A stretch of 64,000 bases of DNA from Acidobacteriota bacterium (GTDB taxonomy: Bacteria > Acidobacteriota > Terriglobia > Bryobacterales > Bryobacteraceae): assembly GCA_016870995.1 (NCBI GenBank), contig VFZU01000006.1, forward strand, positions 1-64,000, given 5' to 3'. A program made the position numbers and the translations under genes. Below are positions 52,211 to 59,670 of this stretch, piece after piece (within the stretch, counting starts at the first letter, position 1; each line of letters begins with the position of its first letter). Below the pieces are notes generated by a model that worked only from the letters and a program-made list of their open reading frames with translations, was not told the DNA's origin and did not search any database.

Positions 52211-53034
52211 AACCACTCGAACTCGGCTGCATCTTCTGGGCTCAAAACAACAAGCCCGCCGCCGAGCAACTCAGCGCACTCAAAGCCCTCGGCCTCAACT
52301 GTGCCCAGCTCGGCTGCTCCGGTGAATTCCAGTTCGAAGGCAAAGCCGCCGAATGGAAAGCCGCCTGCGAATCCGAAAACTTCACTCTCCTCGCCGTCGT
52401 CGCCGCCTATGATGGCGAAGACTACGCCGACATCCCCACCGTCGAGCGCACCGTCGGCTTCATCCCCCCTGCCACCCGTGAGGCGCGCGAAGCCCGCACC
52501 CTCGCCCTCTCCGACTTCGGCAAGGAAGTCGGCATCCCCGTCTTCGCCTGCCACGTCGGCTTCGTTCCCCACGACAAGTCCAACGCGAACTACATCGCCG
52601 TCCAGGCCATGGTCCGTCGCATCTGCGACCGCTGCGCCACCAACGGTCAATACTTCCATCTCGAAACCGGCCAGGAACCTGCCGAAGTCCTCCTCGACTT
52701 CCTCACCGACACCGGCAAGGCAAACCTCGCCATCAACTTCGACCCCGCCAACATGATCCTCTACGGCACCTCCGACCCCGTCGACGCCATGGAGATCCTC
52801 AAAGGCCACATCCGCTCCGTCCACGTCAAAGACGGCGACTGGCCCACCGCCCCCGGCCAGCTCGGCACGGAAAAGCCGCTCGGGCAGGGAAGCGTCGGCA
52901 TGCCCCGTTACATCGCCAAGCTCAAGGAAATTGGCTACACCGGCCCGCTCGTCATCGAGCGCGAAGGCACCACCCCCGAGATCTGGACCGAGAACATCAA
53001 AGGCGCCATCGCCCTCCTCAACTCTCTTGTCTGA
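52198..53034 (+). CDS. Sugar phosphate isomerase/epimerase-like TIM-barrel protein
   Basis: A 278-residue xylose-isomerase-like barrel. Recognisable blocks are LNCAQLGCSG, VFACHVGFVPHD, YFHLETGQEPAEVLLDF (metal Glu), LAINFDPANMILYGTSDPVD (Asp), IRSVHVKDGDW (His, Asp) and PLVIEREG (Glu), the divalent-metal site of this family. It probably isomerises or epimerises a keto-sugar formed by the adjacent dehydrogenase. The start lies inside the dehydrogenase gene, and the end overlaps the DUF3052-like gene by 8 nt. Confidence 0.9.
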   Translation: MPTLKPLELGCIFWAQNNKPAAEQLSALKALGLNCAQLGCSGEFQFEGKAAEWKAACESENFTLLAVVAAYDGEDYADIPTVERTVGFIPPATREAREARTLALSDFGKEVGIPVFACHVGFVPHDKSNANYIAVQAMVRRICDRCATNGQYFHLETGQEPAEVLLDFLTDTGKANLAINFDPANMILYGTSDPVDAMEILKGHIRSVHVKDGDWPTAPGQLGTEKPLGQGSVGMPRYIAKLKEIGYTGPLVIEREGTTPEIWTENIKGAIALLNSLV

Positions 53035-53401
53035 GCTCCTTCATAATCTCGGCGTCAAGCCCGAATCCCGCGTCTCGCTACTCGGGATTCGGGACGCCGA
53101 ATTCCTTCGCGCAATTCTCCCCAACGTCACCAATCCCTCCCAGCACCGCGCCACAAAAGACTCAGACCTCATCATCCTCGGCGTCGAAGCCGAAGGCCAA
53201 CTCAAACGCCTCGAACCCCTCAAGAAATACCTCACCCCCAACGGTGCCATCTGGATCGTCTACCCGAAGGGCCAATCCCACATCACACAAGCCCAGGTCT
53301 TCGCCGCCATCAAATCCGCCGGCCTCACCGACAACAAAGTCTGCAGCTTCTCCGAAACCCACACCGCCCTCCGCGCCTGCATCCCCGTCTTACAGCGCTA
53401 G
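53027..53401 (+). CDS. DUF3052-like small protein, complete copy
   Basis: A 124-residue protein similar to DUF3052 proteins, a Rossmann-like half without a clear active site. It starts with TTG 53027 (SELLHNLGVKPESRVSLLG), overlapping the isomerase by 8 nt, and runs through DSDLIILGVEAEGQLKRLEPL, GAIWIVYPKGQSHI and the end TALRACIPVLQR. The last 121 bp recur almost unchanged 1625 bp downstream in a truncated copy. Function unknown; last gene of the sugar operon. Confidence 0.75.
   Translation: MSELLHNLGVKPESRVSLLGIRDAEFLRAILPNVTNPSQHRATKDSDLIILGVEAEGQLKRLEPLKKYLTPNGAIWIVYPKGQSHITQAQVFAAIKSAGLTDNKVCSFSETHTALRACIPVLQR
53270..53390 (+). repeat. Direct repeat, left copy (121 bp)
   Basis: Identical to 54895-55015 except for one base (A at 53287, G at 54912). 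Similarity drops sharply to roughly 85% in the 90 bp before it. It lies within the 3' part of the DUF3052-like gene. Confidence 0.85.
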
Positions 53402-53485
53402 ATTCTTGCCACGAGCTCGGAATTGGATGGAGTCGAAGCTTGCGAAAGCTTTAAAGTAAAACTCTATGTTTCATTTTTTTTTACA

Positions 53486-53515
53486 TTGACAAAAAAAATG
53501 ATCCTAAAGTAACCT
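53486..53515 (+). promoter_or_regulatory. Possible promoter of the inserted segment
   Basis: A consensus TTGACA (53486-53491) is followed after 18 bp by TAACCT (53510-53515) in a very AT-rich stretch. Transcription would start near 53522 and reach the hydrophobic-tail gene. Confidence 0.45.
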
Positions 53516-53536
53516 TCCAACAGAACTAGACGTAAC

Positions 53537-54340
53537 CTGATTAAAAGCTCATTTTCCATAATTCCTGCGGCAATCGCTGGTAACGGTTTTCTTGCCGCCG
53601 CCCAATCCTCAGGCATCTCCCTTTACTCACAGTTCTTGAATCTCCCCGAATTTGCTTCTTTTTCGCGAATTTCAACAGCCTTAACCTCAGGAGTGCTTGT
53701 TTCCGGGGCGAGCATCTTAGAGTCGGTCGCGGCCCGAAGGCTGAATCGCGTACACCTGATGAGTCTCATGCCGATTGCTGCTGTATCGATTAACCACTTA
53801 AGCGAGGCCAAAATTCCTGAGAGTTTGGCTAGGAGTTCCGATTTGTGGAGTCGAATCGCAGCAGAGGACAAGGAATTCAAGTTCGCAAGAGTAACTTATC
53901 CAGGACTATTGGCGAACCACGGTATTGCCTCACAAGACGAAACGGTGAAGAAAGTGATCGCGTCAACCCGTGAGTTCCGAAACAGCAGTGCAATTAGGAG
54001 TAAAGTCACAACAGGGCTTCGTCAGTCGTTCGAAAATCTGATCCGGATGCTCACTTTTCAGCTTCCGAAACTCGTCCCAGCGTCCACGAACTCAATTCGA
54101 GGCGCCTTTCCAGCCCAATTGATACAAAGCCAATCCTCGTCTACCGATCAACTTGTTCAAGAATCAAACAATTTGATTAACGCTGGCGGTGTCATTGGCG
54201 GTGCAGCGACTGTTGTAGGTGCATTTGCGCCAACTGGTTCAACCGCCGCCGCGGCTGCCGTTGCAGTTGCTGGGGCAGGCGGTCTTTTGGTTCTGGCCGG
54301 CCCTGTCGGTTTGGCGGTAGCATGGTGGTTGACCCATTAG
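53537..54340 (+). CDS. Unknown protein with a Gly/Ala-rich hydrophobic C-terminal hairpin
   Basis: A frame of up to 267 residues in AT-richer DNA. The start is uncertain: CTG 53537 gives IKSSFSIIPAAIAGNGF, and TTG 53636 is the next usual codon. The first part is mixed; the last 50 residues form two glycine- and alanine-rich hydrophobic stretches (NAGGVIGGAATVVGAF and AAAVAVAGAGGLLVLAGP) ending in AWWLTH, like a membrane-inserting hairpin. No family is recognised. It is directly followed by a small membrane protein gene. Base composition differs from both neighbours, indicating transfer. Confidence 0.6.
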   Translation: MIKSSFSIIPAAIAGNGFLAAAQSSGISLYSQFLNLPEFASFSRISTALTSGVLVSGASILESVAARRLNRVHLMSLMPIAAVSINHLSEAKIPESLARSSDLWSRIAAEDKEFKFARVTYPGLLANHGIASQDETVKKVIASTREFRNSSAIRSKVTTGLRQSFENLIRMLTFQLPKLVPASTNSIRGAFPAQLIQSQSSSTDQLVQESNNLINAGGVIGGAATVVGAFAPTGSTAAAAAVAVAGAGGLLVLAGPVGLAVAWWLTH

Positions 54341-54357
54341 CGAAGGGACTATGTTGC

Positions 54358-54666
54358 ATGGAAAAAATGGCTTTCATCAAGAAAACTGAGTTAGGAATAC
54401 ACTACCTTCTGCTTACTTGCGTTGCTTTGGTGGTTCTCCTAGGCGTTGCGCGGTCAGTTGATCTGATTATTGAACCAAGACAAATTCGCCCATTTCGTCA
54501 GGTGGCATTAGTGGGCTTTGGCCTCGCACTAGTCTTCATGGAGAATTTTTATTGGCGGAAATTCCGACCTTCAGAAGAAACACCTGTTTTTCGATTTGCC
54601 TTAGGCTCCCTGCGCTTGGCCCAATTCGTTTTCTTGGGTTTGTCGCCTGCTTACTTGAATTCCTAA
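54358..54666 (+). CDS. Small multi-pass membrane protein of the inserted segment
   Basis: A 102-residue protein with two clear transmembrane helices (HYLLLTCVALVVLLGV and VALVGFGLALVFMENFYW) and a third likely one near the end (LAQFVFLGLSP). ATG 54358 is preceded by AAGGGA 9 nt upstream. It begins 18 nt after the stop of the hydrophobic-hairpin protein. Small membrane partners next to pore-like proteins are often immunity factors, but nothing in the sequence proves this. Composition is AT-rich like its partner. Confidence 0.6.
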   Translation: MEKMAFIKKTELGIHYLLLTCVALVVLLGVARSVDLIIEPRQIRPFRQVALVGFGLALVFMENFYWRKFRPSEETPVFRFALGSLRLAQFVFLGLSPAYLNS

Positions 54667-54782
54667 CCATCGCTTTTGCGAATGAGTTGAAAGCAGATTG
54701 GGGCTGGAATCTCAATTCATGAATTGATTTGTTTTCGACCTCAACTCTTGCATTTTGCTGCTTCAACCTCCACGCCGTCAAA

Positions 54783-55031
54783 GTGCCAGACCATATCTCT
54801 CTCGGTGTCGAATCGGAAGGCCCTCTCAAACGCCTTGAACTCCTCAAGAAATACATCACCCCCTCGGGCGGCATCTGGATCGTCTACCCCAAAGGCCAAT
54901 CCCACATCACGCAAGCCCAGGTCTTCGCCGCCATCAAATCCGCCGGCCTCACCGACAACAAAGTCTGCAGCTTCTCCGAAACCCACACCGCCCTCCGCGC
55001 CTGCATCCCCGTCTCGCAACGAAAATTGTGA
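54783..55031 (+). pseudogene. Truncated second copy of the DUF3052-like gene
   Basis: The frame matches the second half of the complete copy (HISLGVESEGPLKRLEL, GGIWIVYPKGQSHI, TALRACIPVSQRKL) but lacks about 50 N-terminal residues, which are replaced by the foreign segment. No start codon with a ribosome site precedes the homologous part. It is best read as a 3' remnant of a tandem paralogue. Confidence 0.75.
54895..55015 (+). repeat. Direct repeat, right copy (121 bp)
   Basis: Partner of 53270-53390 with 120 of 121 identical bases. Recombination between the two would delete the 1.6-kb segment between them. Confidence 0.85.
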
Positions 55032-55079
55032 TAGCCTTTTTTGACCCGATTCACTCTGCTCTCTCACTTACCTAACCAG

Positions 55080-56567
55080 ATGAAAATCCCAAAATCGAAC
55101 CGCCGTCTGCGCATAGCAGCACTAGCCCTAACTTGTCTCTCACTTCCCGTCATGCCCGCCTGGAGCATCGACCTCGACAACGGCAACGCTCCCGTCCAGG
55201 TGGTCATCACTACCGCCGCCCCCATCATCTTTTCTGACATCTCTCCATCCGGCGCTGACGCAACCGTAGTCCTTCGCGCCACAACGCTAATCACCAACGC
55301 CTGGTTCGACGCCACTGCGCCCTACCATCCCACTGCCCTCGGCATCTACTCACGCCTCGGTCGCCGCCCCGTTCCAGAGCGCACCACACGCAACATCAAC
55401 ATCGCCAGCCTCTACGCCAGCTACCGCGTGCTCAACAGCATCCTTCCCAAGCGAGCCTCCGCTTGGCGCGCGATGCTCCAGGCCGAAGGTCTCAATCCCG
55501 ACGACAACTCTGAAGACATCTCCACCGCCGTCGGCCTCGGCAACAAAGCCGGCAAAGCCGTCGTCGCCTTCCGCGAACGCGACGGCATGAATCAGCTCGG
55601 CGACGAAGGCGGCGTCAAATACAACCGCCAGCCCTACGCCGACACAACGGGCTACCAACCCGTCAACTCCCCCACTGATCTGCGTGAACCCGGGCGTTGG
55701 CAACCTCGCATCACCTCAAACGGCAATGGCATCTACAAGGTCCAGCAGTTTGTCACGCCTCAGTACGCCAAGGTCCGGCCCTATTCTTACAACTCCCCTG
55801 CCAACTTCGAGGCGCCGCGACCGGACGCGAGCAACCCTCGCGGCCCCAAAGGCTTCAGCGCCTACAAGGCCCAAGTCGATGAGGTCTTACAAGCTTCCGC
55901 AAACCTGACCGACCGCCAAAAGCTCACTGTCGAACTCTTCAACAACAAGATCAACAGCCTCGGCTTCTCGGCCGTCTTCGCAGCCCTATCCCGCGGCCTC
56001 AGCATCATCGACTTCATCCATCTCGACTTCCTCACAAACATGGCTGCCTTCGATACCGGTATCGCCGTCTGGAAAGAGAAGGCCCGTTGGGACGCCGTTC
56101 GTCCCACCAGCGCCGTGCGCTACGTCTACGGCAATCGCCCGGTCACCGCCTGGGGCGGTCCAGGCAAAGGCACTGTCACCGATCTTCCGGCCGACCAATG
56201 GAAAGAGTACGTCGACGTGGCCGACCATCCTGAGTATCCTTCCGGCTCGGCCGCCTTCTGCGGAGCCCATGCCCAATCCGCACGCCGCTTCCTCGGCAAC
56301 GATGTCCTCAACTGGTCTGTCCCGATTCCCAAAGGTGGTTCTGTTGTCGAACCCGGCATCACTCCCGCCGCAGATCTCGTCCTCGGCCCCTGGGCCACCT
56401 GGACCGAATTCGAAGCCGATTGCGGCATCTCCCGGCTCTGGGGCGGCGTCCACTTCCGTCCCGCCATTGAGGAAGGCTATCCGCTTGGCCGCCTGATCGG
56501 CAACATCGCCTTTGAGTTCCTCAAGCAACACATCGACGGCAACGCTCCGCCTCTTCCTCTGCCCTAA
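55080..56567 (+). CDS. Vanadium-dependent haloperoxidase-like protein, exported
   Basis: A 495-residue secreted protein of the PAP2/vanadium haloperoxidase superfamily. A signal peptide (RIAALALTCLSLPVMPAWS) precedes a helical domain. The vanadate/phosphate site is visible as KARWDAVRPTSAV (Lys, Arg), HPEYPSGSAAFCGAHAQ (Ser-Gly and the acid-base His) and SRLWGGVHFRPAIEEG (Arg and His). Members oxidise halides with hydrogen peroxide, though some acidobacterial relatives are uncharacterised. ATG 55080 is chosen for the signal peptide. A remnant of a second copy follows the stop. Confidence 0.9.
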   Translation: MKIPKSNRRLRIAALALTCLSLPVMPAWSIDLDNGNAPVQVVITTAAPIIFSDISPSGADATVVLRATTLITNAWFDATAPYHPTALGIYSRLGRRPVPERTTRNINIASLYASYRVLNSILPKRASAWRAMLQAEGLNPDDNSEDISTAVGLGNKAGKAVVAFRERDGMNQLGDEGGVKYNRQPYADTTGYQPVNSPTDLREPGRWQPRITSNGNGIYKVQQFVTPQYAKVRPYSYNSPANFEAPRPDASNPRGPKGFSAYKAQVDEVLQASANLTDRQKLTVELFNNKINSLGFSAVFAALSRGLSIIDFIHLDFLTNMAAFDTGIAVWKEKARWDAVRPTSAVRYVYGNRPVTAWGGPGKGTVTDLPADQWKEYVDVADHPEYPSGSAAFCGAHAQSARRFLGNDVLNWSVPIPKGGSVVEPGITPAADLVLGPWATWTEFEADCGISRLWGGVHFRPAIEEGYPLGRLIGNIAFEFLKQHIDGNAPPLPLP

Positions 56568-56581
56568 TCCCCATCCGCGAC

Positions 56582-56605
56582 GGGGCAGCGCTTTCACGCT
56601 GCCCC
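56582..56605 (+). terminator. Hairpin after the haloperoxidase gene
   Basis: GGGGCAGCG and CGCTGCCCC make a perfect 9-bp stem with a 6-nt loop (CTTTCA), 14 nt after the stop. No U-tract follows, so it may stabilise the 3' end or work with another factor. Confidence 0.6.
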
Positions 56606-56608
56606 ACT

Positions 56609-56690
56609 GCAGACATCGCCCTCGGCCCCTGGGCCACCCGAGCCGAGTTCGAAACCGATAGCGGCATCTCCCGTCTCTGAGGCGATGCCG
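56609..56690 (+). pseudogene. Remnant of a second haloperoxidase gene
   Basis: About 80 bp resemble 56370-56451 of the intact gene with a shift of 239 bp. The translation reads ALGPWATRAEFETDSGISRL then stops, against VLGPWATWTEFEADCGISRL followed by Trp in the real protein; the Trp codon has become TGA. Nothing else of the copy survives. Confidence 0.7.
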
Positions 56691-56695
56691 AATTC

Positions 56696-57082
56696 CTAAA
56701 AGTCCTTCGCGTTCCTCGAACTCCCGGCCATCTCCTTCCGCAATTTCAGATAACCCTCAAACTTCACCTTCTGCTCGGCCGTCAGCACCTTTCGGATGTC
56801 GTCATCTTCATTCAATTGGATCTGCCGCAATTCCTGATGCAGCCTCTGGGTCACAACCTCCAGCTCGGCCATCAGCTTGCTGTCGTTGGCAATACGCGCC
56901 CGCCGCAATTTGCGCAACTCCTGATTCTGCTCCTGCCGTTTCGAGGCAAAGGGCTTTTGGTATCGAGCCTGGATCGTATCCACCTCTCTTGCCTGATCCA
57001 CGCTCAATCCAAGCGTCCCCTTCAACGATGCATCCGCCATCAGGCTCAGCGCCAAGGCAGCGCAAATCAAAATAGTTCTCAT
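56696..57082 (-). CDS. Spy/CpxP-like periplasmic protein
   Basis: A 128-residue exported helical protein. After a signal peptide (MRTILICAALALSLMADA) comes LGLSVDQAREVDTIQARYQKP and the LTAEQKVKFEGYLKLRKEM segment, the LTxxQ motif pattern of Spy/CpxP-type envelope chaperones and metal-stress proteins. Most of the chain is charged coiled helix. The start at 57082 has AGGAG 8 nt upstream. It is divergent from the TonB receptor gene. Specific role unproven. Confidence 0.8.
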   Translation of the reverse strand: MRTILICAALALSLMADASLKGTLGLSVDQAREVDTIQARYQKPFASKRQEQNQELRKLRRARIANDSKLMAELEVVTQRLHQELRQIQLNEDDDIRKVLTAEQKVKFEGYLKLRKEMAGSSRNAKDF

Positions 57083-57230
57083 TGCATTCACTCCTGCCCT
57101 AATTAGCACCATCCCTGTTGAAAACAAGTCATCCGATCCACTGCAAGTCGTTGTCAAAACGACAGGCTTCTTCCAGCCCAACTCCTGGACAGCCCAAATT
57201 TGATCCCGCACCAAAAATCGAATTCAAATC

Positions 57231-57260
57231 TTGACTGTAGGACCCAATTGGTCTTATATT
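57231..57260 (+). promoter_or_regulatory. Promoter of the TonB receptor operon
   Basis: TTGACT (57231-57236) and TATATT (57255-57260) are separated by 18 bp. Transcription would begin near 57267, leaving a leader of roughly 165 nt. Confidence 0.6.
57238..57256 (+). promoter_or_regulatory. Dyad operator between -35 and -10
   Basis: TAGGACCCAATTGGTCTTA is a 19-bp imperfect palindrome (GACC/GGTC core, TA/TA ends; 7 of 9 positions pair) filling the promoter spacer. A repressor bound here would block the polymerase. The regulator is unknown. Confidence 0.5.
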
Positions 57261-57312
57261 CATCAAGTAAGGTATTGCAAGTCATTTGCAATTATCCGAG
57301 CGCGATTAAAAA

Positions 57313-57357
57313 AGAGTTCCGTCGGTCGATCTTTGCCGGAGCAACCTTCGGAACTCT
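57313..57357 (+). promoter_or_regulatory. Long hairpin in the receptor leader
   Basis: AGAGTTCCG (57313-57321) pairs perfectly with CGGAACTCT (57349-57357). The 27-nt interior also has GCCGG/CCTTCGG-type complementarity. It could be a cis-regulatory RNA; no cobalamin-riboswitch consensus is visible. Confidence 0.4.
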
Positions 57358-57432
57358 CCCATCGCAAACCATCGAAATGGCTCGCGAACCCCTAGCATAG
57401 CGGGAGCGCGGCCCTGTCGCCAAGGAGTTCCC

Positions 57433-59646
57433 GTGCATTTGCTGATTCCGCTTGTCTTTCTCTGGTCTCTGGACCCAATCCTCGTCAAAACTCTCGACCC
57501 CCAGGGCAAACTCGTCCCCGCTGTTCAGGTCGAGGCCACCAACAACCAAACCCATCAAACCTTCACTTGTTCGTCTGATGCAACTGGCTCCTGTCGGCTC
57601 ACACTGCCCAATCCCGGCGCTTACACCATCACCGCCACCACTCCAGGCCTCACCTCTCGCTCGGCGCATCAGCTCGCCGACAACTCTCCCACCGTACTCA
57701 CGCTCAATCTCGAACCCTCCACACTCCGCTCTTCGATCACTGTCGTCAGTGGCTCGCGTCTCGAAGAACTTCAGGAAGAATCTCCCACCAAGGTCGAAGT
57801 CGTCACTCGTGCACAGATGCTCTCCACTGGCTACGAGCGCGTCTCCGACGTCCTGCAGGAAATGCCTGGTGTCCTCGTCCGTCGCGGCAACACCTCCACC
57901 GTCGGGGGCGAACAAGTCCAGGGCATCGACTCTCGCCAGGTTCTCGTTCTGCAAGACGGTCTGCCCGTCTTGGGCGCTCGCGGCGTCAAGTCCGGAGCCA
58001 TCAATCTCAGCCGCCAATCCTCGGGCCGTCTTTCTCGCGTTGAGGTCGCCAAGGGTTCCGGCTCCTCCAACTACGGCACCGACGCCGTGGGTGGTGTCAT
58101 CAACATGATCACTCGCGAAGCCTCTGCTCCCATCCAGGGTGGTGTCGTCTTCTCAGGTGGCTCTCTTGGTGCTTTCGATGGCCGCGCCGACCTCGGTAGC
58201 CGCCGTGGCAAGGGCACCTTCTTCCTCGACCTCGGCCAAAACCTTCTCGATTCCTACCGGCTCATCCCCACATCTCCGACCACCGTCGGCCCCAATGTCC
58301 GTCGCCAGGACATCCTCTTCAAATCCCGCTACCAACTCCTCCCCAACTTCTCCCTCGGCGCCACTGTCAACGCCTACCGAAATCGCGAGCAAGGCACCAA
58401 CCTCAGTGAAACCGGCATCGTCAACGGCCTCAGCAACGATTCCAATCAATCCTACGCACTCATCGCCGACTGGATCATCAACCCTTCCACCACCCTCCAG
58501 TCCCGCGCCTACGCAGCTCGCTATGACGAGAACAGCACCACCAGCCCACGTGCTGGCGGCCCCATTGCTCTCGCCAATCTCAACGAACGTCTCAACCGTC
58601 TCGACACAACCCTCAGCCGTCAAATCGGTTCCCATCACTTCTTCCAGGCCGGTGGCGAATGGGCGCAAACTCTCTACCGCGGAGCCAATCGTCTCGTCGG
58701 CGACAACGTAGGCCAACAGGTCACTGCCACCGACCTTTGGGTTCAAGACAAATGGACTCTCAATCGCCGACTCACCTTCACCACCGGCGGTCGCCTCACT
58801 AGCCACTCCATGTTCGGTCGTGCAGCCGTCCCCAAGGCTGGCCTCGTCTTCAAACTCAGCGATGCCTGGATCCTCCGCGGCTCCTTTGGCATGGGCTTCC
58901 GTGTGCCCGACCTCGGACAGCTCTACTTCCGCTTCGCCAATCCCGCCACCTTTTATCAGGTCATCGGAAACCCCAACCTCAATCCCGAACACAGCCAGAG
59001 TTTTCAGGCCGGCGCGCTCTATCGCCACTCACGCTTTCGCCTCGGTGTGGGCCTGTTCCGCAACAACGTTCGTGACCTCATTGAGAGCCGCCTCGTCGGG
59101 ACTCCGCGCACGCCTGCCGACATCAACACTTTACTCACCACCTACGGCATTCCCAGCTCCTTCAATTTGCTGTTGAGCCGCCAGACCTTCTTCTACTTCA
59201 ACCAGTCCCGCATCTTCACCCAGGGCGTAGAGCTCGACGGCGAATTCAATTTCTCCCGTCGCCTGCGCGCAAGCGGCGCCTACACCTACCTCAACGCCCT
59301 CGATCGCATCACAACTCTGGCGCTCCCGCAGCGCCACCGCCACCAGGGCCAGATGCGACTCGACTACGCCATCCCCAAATACGGCATCACCACCAACCTT
59401 CGGGGCTCCTTCTACAGCCACTGGCTGCTGAACTCCGTCGCCGGCACACGTGGCCTCCCATTTCAAATCTGGGACGCCTACATCGCCAAGTCCTGGCGTC
59501 AGGGCTTCCAGTCTTTCCTTGCTGTCGACAACCTCAACAACAGTCGTGACCGCAAGCTGCAACTTCCCACTCCAACCTTTGATCGGCCCGATATCGGTCG
59601 CACCTGGCGTCTCGGCCTCCGCTACCGCTTCGGCTCCGCTGAATAA
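57433..59646 (+). CDS. TonB-dependent receptor (BtuB/CirA-like)
   Basis: A 737-residue outer-membrane receptor. After the signal (LLIPLVFLWS) a carboxypeptidase-regulatory-like domain (VKTLDPQGKLVPAVQVEA...GAYTITAT) precedes the plug (VEVVTRAQMLSTGYERVSDVLQEM, DGLPVLGARG, RVEVAKGSGSSNYGTDAVGG) and a 22-strand-size barrel ending GLRYRFGSAE. GTG 57433 has AAGGAG 6 nt upstream. The next gene encodes a DUF4198 protein, an association known for metal uptake, so nickel, cobalt or copper is the likely cargo class. Confidence 0.92.
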   Translation: MHLLIPLVFLWSLDPILVKTLDPQGKLVPAVQVEATNNQTHQTFTCSSDATGSCRLTLPNPGAYTITATTPGLTSRSAHQLADNSPTVLTLNLEPSTLRSSITVVSGSRLEELQEESPTKVEVVTRAQMLSTGYERVSDVLQEMPGVLVRRGNTSTVGGEQVQGIDSRQVLVLQDGLPVLGARGVKSGAINLSRQSSGRLSRVEVAKGSGSSNYGTDAVGGVINMITREASAPIQGGVVFSGGSLGAFDGRADLGSRRGKGTFFLDLGQNLLDSYRLIPTSPTTVGPNVRRQDILFKSRYQLLPNFSLGATVNAYRNREQGTNLSETGIVNGLSNDSNQSYALIADWIINPSTTLQSRAYAARYDENSTTSPRAGGPIALANLNERLNRLDTTLSRQIGSHHFFQAGGEWAQTLYRGANRLVGDNVGQQVTATDLWVQDKWTLNRRLTFTTGGRLTSHSMFGRAAVPKAGLVFKLSDAWILRGSFGMGFRVPDLGQLYFRFANPATFYQVIGNPNLNPEHSQSFQAGALYRHSRFRLGVGLFRNNVRDLIESRLVGTPRTPADINTLLTTYGIPSSFNLLLSRQTFFYFNQSRIFTQGVELDGEFNFSRRLRASGAYTYLNALDRITTLALPQRHRHQGQMRLDYAIPKYGITTNLRGSFYSHWLLNSVAGTRGLPFQIWDAYIAKSWRQGFQSFLAVDNLNNSRDRKLQLPTPTFDRPDIGRTWRLGLRYRFGSAE

Positions 59647-59670
59647 CTTCCCAACTGAAAGGACTCATTC

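Larger units (their letters stand above)
57083..57432. other. Divergent regulatory gap before the TonB receptor
   Basis: 350 bp without a convincing gene. It contains a promoter with an overlapping dyad and a structured leader for the receptor, listed separately. The stretch between 57120 and 57200 shows nothing I can name. Confidence 0.5.

Noticed and set aside
51194-52824. Gly/Glu-rich open frames antisense to the sugar oxidoreductase and isomerase
   Set aside because: Typical shadows of C-ending codons on the other strand.
57267-57432. Cobalamin riboswitch in the TonB receptor leader
   Set aside because: No B12-box-like consensus can be seen, only a long-range hairpin; left as an unnamed leader structure.
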